This document shows, one piece after another, positions 24,251 to 35,752 of a stretch of DNA of 64,000 bases (position 1 is its first letter; every line of letters begins with the position of its first letter). Source of the stretch: Heterohyrax brucei (lineage: Eukaryota > Chordata > Mammalia > Hyracoidea > Procaviidae); assembly GCA_028571685.1 (NCBI GenBank), contig CM053152.1, positions 23,444,001-23,508,000 on the forward strand, in the 5' to 3' direction. Below the pieces are notes generated by a model, which ran no database searches, was not told the origin of the DNA, and saw only the letters and a program-made list of their open reading frames with translations. The position numbers were made by a program, and so were the translations under genes.

Positions 24251-27200
24251 TCATCTGGTTTAAATTGCTAACTTGACTATTATTATTATTGTAACTCTAG
24301 TACCTTGCAACTTATTTTGTCCTTTCAAAATGGTTAATTGAGAGCTTCACATAACTAATGTCATAATGATATTCCAAATAATCCGTAAATGTTTTTGGCT
24401 GCACCAGGTACTCTGGCCCGCTGTGCTGGCCTCTTTCCAAATAGGCACAGAGCCCCTTCAGCTATTGTGACCTTGGTGTCCCACCTCTTCTTTGCTCTCT
24501 TGAGAAATGCCTTCAGCCTGGAAAATAGCAGGTAGGAAGGCTATCTGGCATTTTTTGTATCCACAACTTTTTTTTCTTGCTTCTTAGAGTGGGCTCAGCA
24601 GGCTAGTTTCACTAGCTGAGGAATTTTTGTATAAGTTTTAGCATTGGCTCAGCTGCTCCAGGGACAGACCCAAATCGGGTAACAATTATTTTAATCTAAC
24701 ATCATCCAAGCCAATGCTTTGACTGGACAATTCAAATTATTTACATATAAAATTATTTTTATACTATTGGTATTTAGAGACTTAATAATCTTGGTATATC
24801 CTGACTATGTGGTATTATGCCTCAAGATTATGTATGATACCTGAAGTTCTTTAAAAATATGGATAATGATTGTATTTAGAAGTACTATTCTCTAAAGTTT
24901 TCTACACATTGGATTTTATTTGGCCTTTATAATTTGCATATATTTTTATTAATCATGTCTTATTAAGCTTTTGTCATCTATAGTTTTTAGCTGAAAACAT
25001 CTAACAAAAATATCTCAACAAAGATATTAGACTTGTGAAAAGGACTATGACATCAGATATCCAAAACTCTCATGCAGAAACTGATGGCCTCACAAACCAC
25101 AGCTGATCCAAAATCAGGTGGAACAAAAAATAACTACATAGCCAAGCCAAGTGCTATCTACATAAGGCTGAGTATATAAAAATACACTACTGGTTCTATG
25201 TGGAAATGTTGCTAATGTTTTAAGGTTCTGCTTTCTAAAATATAAAGAAACCTTTTCTCCTAAAGTATTTAACTTATGGGTTTGGAGCTGAGGTTTTACA
25301 GAATACAATTGCTGTGGAGACATGAAAAAGTTACTATTTATGAGGTGTTTAAGTTTATTTCCTTGTTCAAAGACCTAAGGGTGACAGTTTTCATTGGTTA
25401 TTGGCTTAATATTGCTAATGTGTTCTATTTTCTAGTTCACGCTGTATAATGCCTGAATCTTAAAAACCTGATGGTGTTCAATTACCATTTACTGAACACT
25501 TTGATCAAAAATTTTATAGTGAGATACACAATTCTTTTAGGGTCCGGATTTCTGACTTCTGTACAAATTAAGATGGCCCATATTGGCTACTACTTTGAGA
25601 AAAGACTGGTTCTCCTAGCCACCTTAAGTCAGATAATGATCCAGATAAACTGGTCTATTCTTTTACTCTGAACACTGCTAAAAAAGCCATTAGGGCCATA
25701 CAATTTTATATGCTGGTCTATATCAGACATAAGACAAATACCACAAAGCTTGAGACAGAACCTCAGACCCCACTCTCCCAGTCGGTATAGCCAAGCCAAA
25801 GCCAAGTGCCGTCAAGTCGGATCCGTATATAGAAGACCCTTAAAATGTTTAATTAGAAAGTTTGGTGTCAGAGGAAAAAAGAAAAAGGATAAAAAAAAAT
25901 AAAAGCCCAGTTGTGGCTATAGTCCTTCAGGCCCACTTTGAGGTAACCCAGTTGGCCCCAGAGTAGGTCAAGACTTAGATTACCTCACTGGTCAGTGAAT
26001 ATGGACCCTGGCTATTACAGGTACTGTAAAAAATGAGGCTTCTTTAAGGTGGAGTACCCTGAATGTTACACAACAGGATGTTCATAGATCTACCCAACGA
26101 AGGTCTACAAGGACAGGCCCTCCAGAACTCTCTCAGAAGAGGAATCTAAGAAACTGACCACTAATGGAGCCCCAAGCAAGGCCGGTAGGCCTCCCGGCCA
26201 CACATCAGAGAGCTAAGGGTTACGCTCAACATGGAAGGTAAGGAAATTAAATTTGTCTTGGACACAACAGCCAGCCTCTCTATCTTCGATTACCCAGTGG
26301 GTCCACTTTCTAAGAGAGATTGTGTAATTATTGGCTTGAACTAAAAATCCAGGGTGGAGGAAATTTGACTCTTATGTCTGATGGGAGTCCCAATTACTAA
26401 CGCATTCCTCTCTAGATATCCCTCACTGTCCTGTTGTATTGCTGAGGCAGAAAGTACTAAGTAAATTGGGGACACATACATTTAAAAGCTCTACTAAATA
26501 TAAATAATAAGGACCGAGAATTACTTATATTGTTGGCTAATATAGTAAACCTAAAGAATCAGAAGGGCATATACCAAAATAAGTTCTCAGTCAGATTTCA
26601 CAAACAGTTTAAGAGTTGAGGCAGACACAGATAATCTGTGGGGAAGCACACACTTAAAACCTTATGAAACATGTAGCACCTCTTCTGATTGAACAGTCAG
26701 GAGCAGAGACAGGCAGCCTGAGGGCATCTGTGGTGTGATTAAAACTAGTGACAAACCAAATTAATTGTCCTGGGACACTTGAGATAAGTCCGCAAACAAT
26801 TGTGTCAGCTTCCTCAAAGTTGTTTTTCAGATGGAACCAACTCTGGAGACATGTGCAGGAAGTCCCGCTTCTACCACTACATGTCCTTCCAATGTGGGTA
26901 CCAGAGAGCTACAGTCAGTACCAGAGAACTGAACCAAGGGACAAGCTGCTGCCATCTAAAAAGGAAATACTTCAGATCCCCATCCCTAATTTGTCCCTAA
27001 CTTATACTGTGGGCATAGACTGGCTATAAAACCCTACAGGCTGATGTCACTGTTACTGCCAGTAGTAATTCCCTTAATCTTTTGGGTTATCCTTACCTTT
27101 GGACCCCTAATTCTTAATGCCTTAATTTGCTTTACCTCTTCCAGGCTACAATTCCAAGTTAAACTGATGGTCCTATAAGTACCTGTACGAACCAGGCAAG

Positions 27201-27359
27201 AGATCAGCTAACTCAGCGTTTCTCAGACAGGACACTAGAGGAACATGGGTCTGACAGGTAGGTAGGAATACACCCCCAAATAGCAGGAAGTAGCTAAAGA
27301 GAAGTCAACTTCCCAGGTTCCCTTCAAGATTTCAGGTCCAGGTCTCCTCATGGGGGAAA

Positions 27360-27913
27360 CGTCAAGGTTAGCTAGGGAACCTGATCTCTGCCGCACATAC
27401 TAACATATTTTACTCCAGAATCTAACATTTCCTAGGGGTAACAAAGGCCATGGTTTGCATTATGGAACATACACAGTATTGATCTTTCACACATCTACAG
27501 TTCTCCCTGGCAGTTTGTGATGCAGATGTGGGTTCTTCCTGGCAGTTGTGATACAAATACAACAGTTCCTCCTGGTAGTTGTAAGGTGGCTACAGTGGTC
27601 TCAGGCCCAATCAAAAGCCAATTTACTACCTCCCCCTCCTATCTATGACCACTCCCTGTTTTTGCCAAGGCAAAGCACCCTGAAAATGTGTACTGGGTCT
27701 TTTATCCACTCATGGAGACTGACCCATTCCCTCTTTGGAATGTACTTTCCCTTAATAAACTTTTCTGCCATTTGCTACTGAAAAGGATGCATCCCCACGT
27801 GCTTTGGGGAGGGGTTTACCAGTTTGCCTCTCATTGGTAGGCCAAACTTGCTAGTTTGACCTCCGGAACCGAATCAGGTCACTCGGGGTCTAATCAGCCG
27901 CACGACCTCCACA
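27360..27913 (+). repeat. 3' LTR of the gamma-type ERV
   Basis: Direct repeat of the 5' LTR, 554 bp, ending CTCCACA and followed by the TTCT target copy. Confidence 0.8.
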
Positions 27914-27917
27914 TTCT

Positions 27918-29321
27918 GGTCTGGGACGAGATGAAATGTACTATGTGCTAAATGGAAATCAAGTACCACAGGAATCTCAAGTAGAGACTGTTAGGGATCC
28001 TGGCTCAGAAGTGCCATTTAGGGGAAACACTGTTGTTCAGTATATATTGAGAAATTGTTTTAATTCTCCTGGAAGTCAGAGTTTTGGCGATGGAGTTGGG
28101 TGATCCACCCAGCAGATTTGCCCTTGGGTGTTCTTTTGAACCTTTAGACTTGGAGAAACTGGTTCCTGGGGGCTGCCTTTGGGTCAAACTGTGGTCTAGC
28201 TAATTTGCTTTAGGTCATGTGTTCTTTTGAAGAATTTAGTTAGTTTCAGGGAAACAGACTTCAAGTTTCAGACTGGAGCTATCTTTAGGGTAAATCAGTA
28301 ATTATTTTCATTGCTCTTTTCCAAAAGTAATGAACACATACTCCACTGAAGTCCACGCAAGGAGATTCATGGAAAGTTTGAAAACAGTGTGGGCTAGGGA
28401 AACACCCGATCTCACAGAGTAAAACAAATACACCCAAGAAGAGAAGGAGAAAAAGGGCACATTTAATGTGGTAAATAAAGTTACAAGATGTATGATTGAT
28501 GTTTGGTAAGGTAAGGTAGCTACAGGCGGGTTGTCGCTAATCTGGGAATCCAAGGGGATTACTGGTCACCCAGGATTACTGCAGAAGCAGTAACTACAGG
28601 GGTATACAGGTGATCACAAGATGATTACTTTCTTCCCAAGGACACTTGGTTCAAAAAATAGCTAGGGGAACAATGTATTTCCAGTGAGTGGTCTACTTCT
28701 GACATATCTGATGGCCCAAGGGCTCAGCAATCTTTCAGGAATACTCTTGCCTTATCCTTGCCTTAACCCCAAAGAAAGACAATGTTTCTTAGTTACAGGC
28801 TTTTAAGTCTGTATAAAGGTCACTGAATGTAGCAGAAGTTAGCAAGAATTGAGATGGAGTTTGGACCCAGATCCAAACTAGCCATTTTACTAGGGTCAAG
28901 TTTCTCCGCTGGGAGCTCCTACATGTTCTTCAAGGCAGTTCTGCCTCAAATCCTTCCTGACCAAAAATTTATTTATCAGTTCTGATTCATTTTTTGACAG
29001 CAATTCCATTAAGATTTGGCATAAGAGTGTTTCAAGGCTCTCTCATCTTTAAAAAACTTTTGATATTCTAGTTAAAATGTCTTCCTGATTTGCAAATTGT
29101 ATGTTAAATAAATATCAATCAATTTCTATTATTGGCCTAGTACAATTTTCTTTGCTTTAATATTCTGAATAGTTCGCATATAAATAGCATATAGCTAGCA
29201 TTGTCAGTTTTCCCTGAGGTGACTGGTTACAGTCAATAAAGAAGAGGCTGAGCTGGGAGATCAAAAAGATACTTTATTTCACGTACAAAGAAAGGAGTAG
29301 TAGAGGCTATTGCCTCTGGTA
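27918..29321. other. Unassigned, possibly LTR-derived
   Basis: No gene recognised. The texture at 28.3-28.6 kb (GGTAAATAAAG, short G/A runs) resembles diverged LTR sequence, but no partner or ends are visible. Confidence 0.3.
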
Positions 29322-29326
29322 CTGCT

Positions 29327-29759
29327 TGTTGAAATGAGGCATAAGTGACTCCATTTTGAGGAAGGGCGCAGTACGAATTCAAGGTATTCAAGAAAGCCCC
29401 AGGAAACAACTTAATAGCAGAAAATACCATACAGTAATCTCACCTTTGTCTTACAAAACATCTGTCACAAGACAAAGCCTGGGGACAGCCTTGCAAGTGA
29501 CCCCTAGACCTTGACCACATTTTAGAACAGGAATTCTAGGTGGCTTTAACCAATCAATGTAACGGTCAGTTCCCCCTCCCTGCTTTGTAATCTCATGACT
29601 TAAATACTGGGTGCTGAGGAAGCTCGGAGTCGCCTCCTTACTCCGCATAGTTTGGAGTGTGTCCCTGGTGCACCAGTCTTTTTCTTATTGGGCATATTTT
29701 TAATAAAATTTTACCTTTAAAGAAATTCTGGGTCACGTCTTGAAATCCGAACCCCAACA
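29327..29759 (+). mobile_element. Solo LTR with clean target duplication
   Basis: 433 bp starting TGTTGAAATGAG and ending CCCCAACA, flanked by exact CTGCT copies at 29322-29326 and 29760-29764. It has the 'gactccattttgaggaaggg' start and a late TTTAATAAAATT signal typical of ERV1-class LTRs. The inner provirus has been lost by LTR-LTR recombination (known for the class). Complete as a solo LTR. Confidence 0.75.
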
Positions 29760-29804
29760 CTGCTGACAGGCAGCTTGGGGAGGTAGGCTTTTATAGAGAG
29801 CAGA

Positions 29805-29980
29805 CAAAAAAAAAGAAAAACCACAGCAACTAAACCAACTGAGCCAATTCCAACTCCGTGACCCTATAGGACAGAATAGAACTGCCCCATTAGGTTTCCA
29901 AGGAGCATCTGGTGGATTCAAACTTTCAGCTTTTTGGTTTGGAGCCATAACTCTTAACCACTGTGCCACCAGGGTTTCCA
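29805..29980 (-). repeat. AfroSINE with TSD
   Basis: Reverse-strand copy flanked by AGAGAGCAG on both sides (about 29795 and 29982). Confidence 0.85.
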
Positions 29981-30960
29981 GAGAGCAGAAAAGGAAATGC
30001 AAATTTATTATGAACATTCAGAATTTCCCTTTCTGCAGGTGCTCAGGGCTAGGGAATCACAACACATTTTCTTTAGACAAGGGTTCAGTTCTCTTGGATC
30101 AAGAAAGAGGTTGATTTTTCTTTTTTAGAATGTTAAGTCTCTACCCAGATACCCAGAGGCAGGTTGAGGCCATTAATGGCTCATTCTGTGGTTATCTTGT
30201 AAAGGACAATTGAAGAAGAACATGGGTCCTACTTTGGTGAGTGTAGGAGAGCCAGAACAGGAGTCTCTTAGGAGAGTTGGACTCTCAGGCTGCCTGTCTT
30301 ACCAGTAGTTACAGCTAGAATATGTGGGTTCAATACTTGTTAGTGTTGCTGGACACAACTCCAGAATCCCACTATCTGCTGCAAGCCAGTCTCTGAAACA
30401 GGAGCTTAGGTAGAATGATCAAAGGTTTTTATTTCTGTGTGCCACCATCATAGGGAACAGGTGCCATTCAGATAGGCTTTAAAGCCTATTTGAATTTGTC
30501 AGGCAATGTGAGGGTTTTTAAAGGGAGGGGCTACTTGCCTTTGTACAGGTAAACACGTGGATAGTTGGGGGCATGTGGAGGTGGACTGGGTAGAGGTTGC
30601 CTGGCGGAGGTCATCTGCTTCACCTCACAGGCCATAGTTGGCCATCAAAGAAAACAAAGTGGTGCTAGGCACCATCTGGCCATAAATCTGAAAGAAGAAC
30701 GCTCAAAACCAAGTTACTTCTCTGGCCTCCCTCGACGCCTGCTTAATTCTTTTATCATTGGTTAGAGCCCATCAAAACAAGACGAGTCATTTATAGCCCA
30801 CAGTTTACTAAATCTATGGCAAAGCGTCTCTCAGAGGCCTGCCCTAGCTCACCACCAGAGGCTTGTGGAATGCGGAGGTCATGTTTTTCAAGAGGGTTTG
30901 GGGTGATGGATCTGAAACAATGGCTCTCAAGCCGTCAGTTTTACTCTCTCCCTCCCAACA
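29981..30960. other. Unassigned, possibly LTR-derived
   Basis: Reverse-strand AATAAA-like signals near 29270 and 30430 and the texture around 30340-30800 suggest antisense LTR remnants. No family could be assigned, and no gene was seen. Confidence 0.3.
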
Positions 30961-30984
30961 CTTTTCAGCCTCTGGTTTCACTAG

Positions 30985-31160
30985 ATTTGTCACTTATTAG
31001 CTGGATGACTTCAGGTAAGTTACTATACCTTTCTGTGTTTCAGTTTCATCATTAGTAAAAGGGTGATAAAGTAGAACTTAACTCCTCAGGGTTATCCTCA
31101 GGATTAAATAAGTTGATAAAGTAACTTGATCAATGCCTGGAAGAAAGTAAGTGAAATGTA
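30985..31160 (+). repeat. MIR SINE
   Basis: Good match to the MIR core: 'gtcacttattagctggatga', then tcaggtaagttac, 'cagtttcatcattagtaaaa', 'aggattaaataagttgataa', and 'caatgcctggaagaaagtaa'. It lies about 0.4 kb upstream of the RIOK3 island. Confidence 0.85.
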
Positions 31161-31684
31161 AGGCTTACTTCTATGCAGCCAGTTTTAAAAAATCTCAATA
31201 TGAAATACTAAATCAAAACTTTTGTTATACAGACCGACTTTTGCTTGGTGTTGTTTTACAAATTTTCACACTCACCATCTCGCCCCCAAACAACTGCAAT
31301 AACAAAACCCAGTTGTCTTCTTCAGTCTCTTTCCTTTCTCTCAATCTGCCATTTATTTAATTGGAGAAAGAATGAATGAACAGAGCCTCGTTTGTTTATA
31401 ATACATACGTTCTAATCTAGTTTGACCAGATCCACCGCTGACTAAGGACTGCTTGGGCGGAAGAAACAGGAAGGTTGTACGGTAACAAGGCAGAGTCTGG
31501 ACCAAGGGGCGTCACGCTTGGCTCTTGCCATACCCCGCACCGGCAACCACGACTACCAGGCAGGCCGGCAGGATGCCGCACGGCAGACTCGCCGGGACAG
31601 CGACCGGAAGTGTGGCCCGCCCGGAGGCGGGGAAAGGTGAATCAGCGAGAGCCGGGCTGCCAATCGGAAAGGACTGCCCCACCC

Positions 31685-31771
31685 ATGAGGGCGGAAGCGA
31701 AGAAGTTAGTTCCGGATGCGGCCGTCGTCGCCGCCCTCTGTCACCTCCGTACCGGCGCCAGTGGCCTTTAG
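31685..31771 (+). other. Candidate uORF in RIOK3 5' leader
   Basis: An ATG at 31685 opens a 28-codon frame, MRAEAKKLVPDAAVVAALCH..., that stops at TAG in 31769-31771, upstream of the RIOK3 ATG. A separate ATG at 31716 lies in the RIOK3 frame itself with no stop before 31863 (49 extra codons). Whether either is in the mRNA depends on the transcription start, which is not visible. Translation is inference only. Confidence 0.35.
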
Positions 31772-31862
31772 ACCCTTCTCCGCTGCTTGTCTCTTCAGTG
31801 GAGCCCACTGTCCAGTCCTGGCCCATCTGGACCCTGTTCTTGTCGCTGGCTTCTTACCCCAT

Positions 31863-31907
31863 ATGGATCTAGTTGGATTGGCAGCTCCTGAACCCCGGCC
31901 GGCAGCG
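31863..31907 (+). CDS. RIOK3: RIOK3 coding exon 1 (residues 1-15)
   Basis: It encodes MDLVGLAAPEPRPAA, which matches the known RIOK3 N-terminus (human MDLVGVASPEP...). The exon ends with GCAGCG and is followed by a consensus donor, gtgagt, at 31908, in phase 0. RIOK3 is an atypical serine/threonine kinase of the RIO family, known from the literature to act in cytoplasmic 40S ribosomal subunit maturation and in antiviral signalling. The ATG at 31863 is chosen by family homology. The frame is also open upstream to an ATG at 31716, so an extended start cannot be excluded from sequence alone. Compared with my memory of the human protein, about six residues (AWGPSK) that follow the alanines are not encoded here or at the start of exon 2. 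Confidence 0.88.
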
Positions 31908-32110
31908 GTGAGTGGCCGCCGGAGTTGACGTACCTACCTTAGTCACCTGTGCTGTCTCTTTCTCTGAAGGCCTGGAGGGGTCAGCAGGCGCGAAGGCGGC
32001 TCTTTAGGGGCTGCGACGGTTCCGTGGCGGGAGTCTGGGCATCTCGAAAGGGGCTAACCGGCCGCCGGGCTGCCACGGGTGGGTGGGAACAGCAGGGCGG
32101 GGTTGCTGCA

Positions 32111-33275
32111 GCTCCAAACGACCAGTCTGGATGTTTTTGATCTCTGTTTAGTCTACACCTTGCTTTGTGAGGTTCTGTAAAATATACTTAGAGGAACTGG
32201 ACCCGCTTACAGATGTTTACGTTTAAGAGAAAATAAGCCTGACCTTGTTTTACACCGGCAAAGTCAGTCAAACCCAGTAATAACACAGAAAATTGGTTTA
32301 GAAAGTTGTTGGTTTGTGTTGACAAGCAGTTCGGTATTTTCCTGTTTTTGAAGTAGTGCAAGATAAAGCCAGGCACGCCCTACCTCCCTAACGCTAATGC
32401 TTAAAAAACGGTTGTGATTTTTTCTTACCTGCCTGTACTTTAACGTTTAAACTTTTCCCCATGATGTCAAACTAAAAAATTTTATTTCACGTTAGATTTC
32501 AGGCTCCTCTCTTTTTTTATGATACTTACATCTGAAGGATGAAAAGACTCCTGCCACTTTACAGGGTTTGTTTGAGAGCAAGAACACTTTAATATGAAGG
32601 AGTCGTACATTTAGCGTCCTAATTGTTCTTTATATGTTAATACACAACATTTGTTCCTTTTAAAGGGTCACATGTTAATCTTGTTGGCTCTTCCGACTAG
32701 GTCTTAACAGAAAAGTAGAAAATGGCTAGCAAGTAAGTAAAGGAAAACTTTATAAAAGTTATTTTACAACTGTAGGGAGAATAATAAGTTATTCCACTGG
32801 CAACTTTGTTTATATGTGACTTTATGTATATTTTTTTCTAAGATCTTATTTTAAGGGTCTAGATTAGTAGATACTATCGGTACTAGGAAAAACATACTCT
32901 TCACTTGAAATTCTGTGAGTTAAGCATCTGCAAAACCTGGGAAAGATGCAACATGAGACCAGCTCTACTCAGAAGATGTTGCAACCTCAGAGAAGATGTC
33001 ACTTACAAAATTAATTTACTGATAAATTATTTGGTATCAGTAAAACGCAATTTAAAATACATCATCAGAGTGTTAAATTTTTGTTTTTGTCATTCAATCA
33101 AAAATGACTCCAAGCATATTGATACCAAGACATTTTGACAGGCAAAACAGAAAGAGGCCAGAAGTAGCACGTAGTAGTTTCTTCTTTGAACTCATGGAAG
33201 ACGGAAGTCATTAGGGAAGCCTTCTTGGAGGAGGTGGAGATTTGAGAAGTGTTTTGAAAAATGGAAACAATTTAT
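32111..33275. other. RIOK3 intron 1, unassigned part
   Basis: The CpG density falls quickly and no repeat or exon is recognised. Some of it may hold conserved intron regulatory sequence, which cannot be judged without comparison. Confidence 0.4.
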
Positions 33276-33279
33276 ACGT

Positions 33280-34110
33280 CAGTTATTCTCTAATATTTTG
33301 GGCTTGAGACCCCTATAAACTTAAAAATTTTTGAGAACTCCAAAGAACTTTTGTTTATGACGGTTATATCTATTGATATATTGATTTTTATTGTTAAAAA
33401 TTAAAACTGAGAAATTTAAAATGTTTGCCATTTTAAAGTCATTATATGTTACGAAAAAGTAACTGTTTTCCAAAACAGACCAAAAGAAATTAGTGAAAAG
33501 AGTAGTATTGTTTGACATTTTCGCAAACCTCTTTAATCTCTGGCTTAATAGGACACAGGTGGCCTCGTTATTTAAGAGCTATGGTTGCTAACCAAAGGTC
33601 AGCAGTTGAAATCCACCAGCTGCTCCTTGGAAACCCTGTGGGGTGGTTCTGCATTGTCCTGTAAGGTCACTATGAGTCAGAGTCAATAGCAGTGGATTTT
33701 CCCGGAGACACCTGTTTCTCATATCTGATTGAAGTCTGTGAAGAAAATCTATCTATACAGATAATGTAGATTATAACAGGTATACTTTAAGTTGGTATTA
33801 AGAGCGTGGTAGAAGTACTAAGAACAAACTGAGCTAATTTCCAAAACTGCACACATTTGTGTTCTAAACCTACTACCTCAGAAACTTTTAGAAAACAGGA
33901 ATGTATATACAGTCTGTTCGCCATCAGCATGCTGATGTCATCATGATGTGGAGTCTGGAAAACCTCATTCTAGTCTCTTCAGAGAGTAAGAGTGAAAGGG
34001 GCAGATAATGTCTTAGAGCTATTATGAAAATAATTTTAAACTCGAAGACCCCCTGAAAGGTTTTTGGAGACCTTTTGTGCAGGGTCCCAGTCTGCTTATT
34101 ACAAAATGCA
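33280..34110 (+). mobile_element. hAT-type DNA transposon fossil
   Basis: Recalled hAT/MER-type landmarks are visible: 'cttgagacccctataaactt', then gagaactccaaagaactttt, 'ggttatatctattgatatat', and near the other end 'gaccccctgaaaggtttttg'. Terminal repeats are degraded and no transposase frame remains. It is interrupted by an AfroSINE at 33556-33705. Exact family not assigned. Confidence 0.5.
33556..33705 (+). repeat. AfroSINE inside hAT fossil
   Basis: Plus-strand copy with 'ctaaccaaaggtcagcagtt' and 'gtcactatgagtcagagtca'. Confidence 0.85.
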
Positions 34111-34234
34111 GACCTGTGATTATCGGCAGAGTTTTAGAGGATGTTCTTCATAGGAGGGTTGGTAAACCCATAGGCAAAAGTGAGAAAGTCTGTAGTCTTC
34201 TTGGAGAGGTTGCTCCTCAAAACTGTCAAGTCAA

Positions 34235-34445
34235 AAATCAAAACCACTGATGTTGAGTCTGTACTGACTGATAGTAACCCTGTAGGAAGATGTGGAACTG
34301 CCCCAAAATGTTTTCAAGGCTGTAAATCTTTATGGAAGCAGACTGCCACAGCTTTCTCCCTTGCGGTATCCAGTGAATTTGAACCACTGAACTTTGGGTT
34401 CAAGCGCTAGCTGAGCGCTTTAACCACTGGAACACTAGGACTCTT
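34235..34445 (-). repeat. AfroSINE, long-body variant
   Basis: The reverse strand carries the extra 'tctttatggaagcagactgc' module absent from the short AfroSINEs. This marks a separate subfamily. Confidence 0.8.
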
Positions 34446-34631
34446 CAAAACTGTCAAGGTCTTCCAAAACAAGAAAAGTTTGAGAAACTCACAGCCGAGA
34501 GGAGCCTAAGGAGACGTGACAGCAAAATTTCATGAATCCTTAATAGGATTCTGGGACAAAAAGAATGTTAGGTGAAAATTTAAGGAAATCTGAATAAAGT
34601 ATAGATTTGAATTAATAATAACATCAATATT

Positions 34632-34775
34632 GGTTCATTGGTATAGTGGTGAGGAGCTGCTAACCAGAAGGTCAGCAATTCGAATCTAGTGGCTGCTCCT
34701 TAGAAACTCTATGGGACAATTATGCTATGTCCTGTAGAGTTGCTATAGGCCAAAATCAATTTAATGGCAGTGGGA
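34632..34775 (+). repeat. AfroSINE
   Basis: Plus-strand copy, head at 34632 and tail near 34775. With the preceding minus-strand copy it forms a head-to-head inverted pair about 190 bp apart. Confidence 0.8.
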
Positions 34776-35264
34776 GTTGTGACATACCTCCCAGATAAAT
34801 GCAAGATGTTAATAATAGGGGAAATAGGGTATGCGGTACCCTGTACTATCTTTGCAGTTTTTCCTTAAAATCTAAAACTCTTCTAAAATAAACATTGTTT
34901 TTCCAAATTGGATTAATATTGTGTAGACCCAGATCAGCTTCTCCAGAGGTCCATGTCCTAAAATGTGAAATTACCCACTTAAATGTTCGACTTGGGTCAT
35001 ATCTTCTGGCTGCATGATTAGAAAACGGTGATGCTATGAGTTTATGTTGGTGAGATGAATATTGGGAAATGAGGTTGGATAGCTGAGAAAGAGCAAGCTT
35101 ATGGAAACTTCTGAGTGCTGGTTTGAGAAGTTTGGATTTGATTTGCAAGTATGAGTGTTTACAATCTTTCTGAAATCTCTACTTCTTTAACCCTCACTCT
35201 GGGAAATAGCCTCAGTGTGAGGTGGCCTAACAGAACTGGTCAACAGAACTATGGGGAAGTACAG

Positions 35265-35752
35265 TGTCTTCATCATCTACTGCTGCTTTAACAGAAGTAC
35301 CACAAGTGGATGAGTTTAAAAAGAGAAATTTTATTTTGTCACAGTCTAGTAGGCTAAAAGTCCAACTTCAGGATGTCACTTCGGGAGAAAGCTTTCTTTG
35401 CTGGAACTGGAGGAAGGTTCTTGTCAGTCTTCCCCTAGACTGGAAGCTTCTGAGATGCAGGGGCCCTGGACCTTTTCAAAGGACATGCTCAGCTCCTGAC
35501 ACTGCTTCTTGGTGGTGTGAGGTTCCCAAATCTCTGTGTTAGCTTCTTTCCTTTATAGCGCAAGGGACTGCTCCGAGGCACAAAAGAATCTTAAGCTGAG
35601 TCCTGCCCGCCAGCACAGCTGCTGCCCGTCCACCACTATTGACGTCGTAGAGGCAGGATTTGCAGTATGAAGAACATCACACACAATACCAGGAATCATG
35701 ACCTAGCTAAATTGGTACAGATTTTGGAGGGAACACAACTCATTCCATGGTA
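35265..35752 (-). mobile_element. Solo MaLR-like LTR, older relative
   Basis: Reverse-strand relative of the 501-bp LTR at 17.58 kb ('ctgctgctttaacagaagta', then an aattttattttgtcac segment). TACAG flanks it at 35260-35264 and 35753-35757, a 5-bp duplication. Length 488 bp, clearly diverged. Confidence 0.75.

Larger units (their letters stand above)
20816..27913 (+). mobile_element. Two-LTR gamma-type (ERV1-like) provirus, broken
   Basis: 5' LTR 20816-21467 and 3' LTR 27360-27913 share most of their sequence. The 4-bp duplication TTCT lies just outside both (20812-20815 and 27914-27917), as in gammaretrovirus-like elements. A primer-site-like stretch TTTTGGTGTC follows the 5' LTR and a G/A-rich polypurine stretch precedes the 3' LTR. 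The internal region holds a long leader (to about 25.6 kb), gag-end remnants with a zinc-knuckle-like part (about 26.0-26.1 kb), a protease-like stretch (about 26.23-26.31 kb) and a short possible env remnant. Most of pol is missing and the frames carry many breaks. By eye the LTRs differ by roughly 10%, so it is old. Confidence 0.8.
31490..32110 (+). promoter_or_regulatory. RIOK3: RIOK3 CpG-island promoter
   Basis: This is by far the most CpG-dense stretch of the window and it surrounds RIOK3 coding exon 1. It has no obvious TATA box, as is usual for housekeeping genes. Visible candidate sites are a perfect ETS/GABP-type ACCGGAAGTG at 31603-31612, a GC box (GAGGCGGGGA) at 31624-31633, a CCAAT box at 31660-31664 and a second TTCCGG core near 31710. 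Transcription probably starts between about 31650 and 31800, but no start site can be fixed from sequence. No divergent gene was recognised on the minus strand of the island. Confidence 0.8.

Noticed and set aside
25785-25825. Short AfroSINE-like stretch 'agtgccgtcaagtcggatcc'
   Set aside because: Only about 40 bp fits, too little to call a separate insertion.
31475-31872. Long frames on both strands across the CpG island, possibly a divergent gene
   Set aside because: GC-rich sequence has few stops by chance; no protein family is recognisable. TMEM241, the expected upstream neighbour from human gene order, could not be found.
32701-32740. Possible RIOK3 micro-exon ending in AGCAA before gtaagtaa
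   Set aside because: From either upstream AG the exon would be 22 or 32 nt, which breaks the frame between exons 1 and 2, and the encoded residues do not match AWGPSK.
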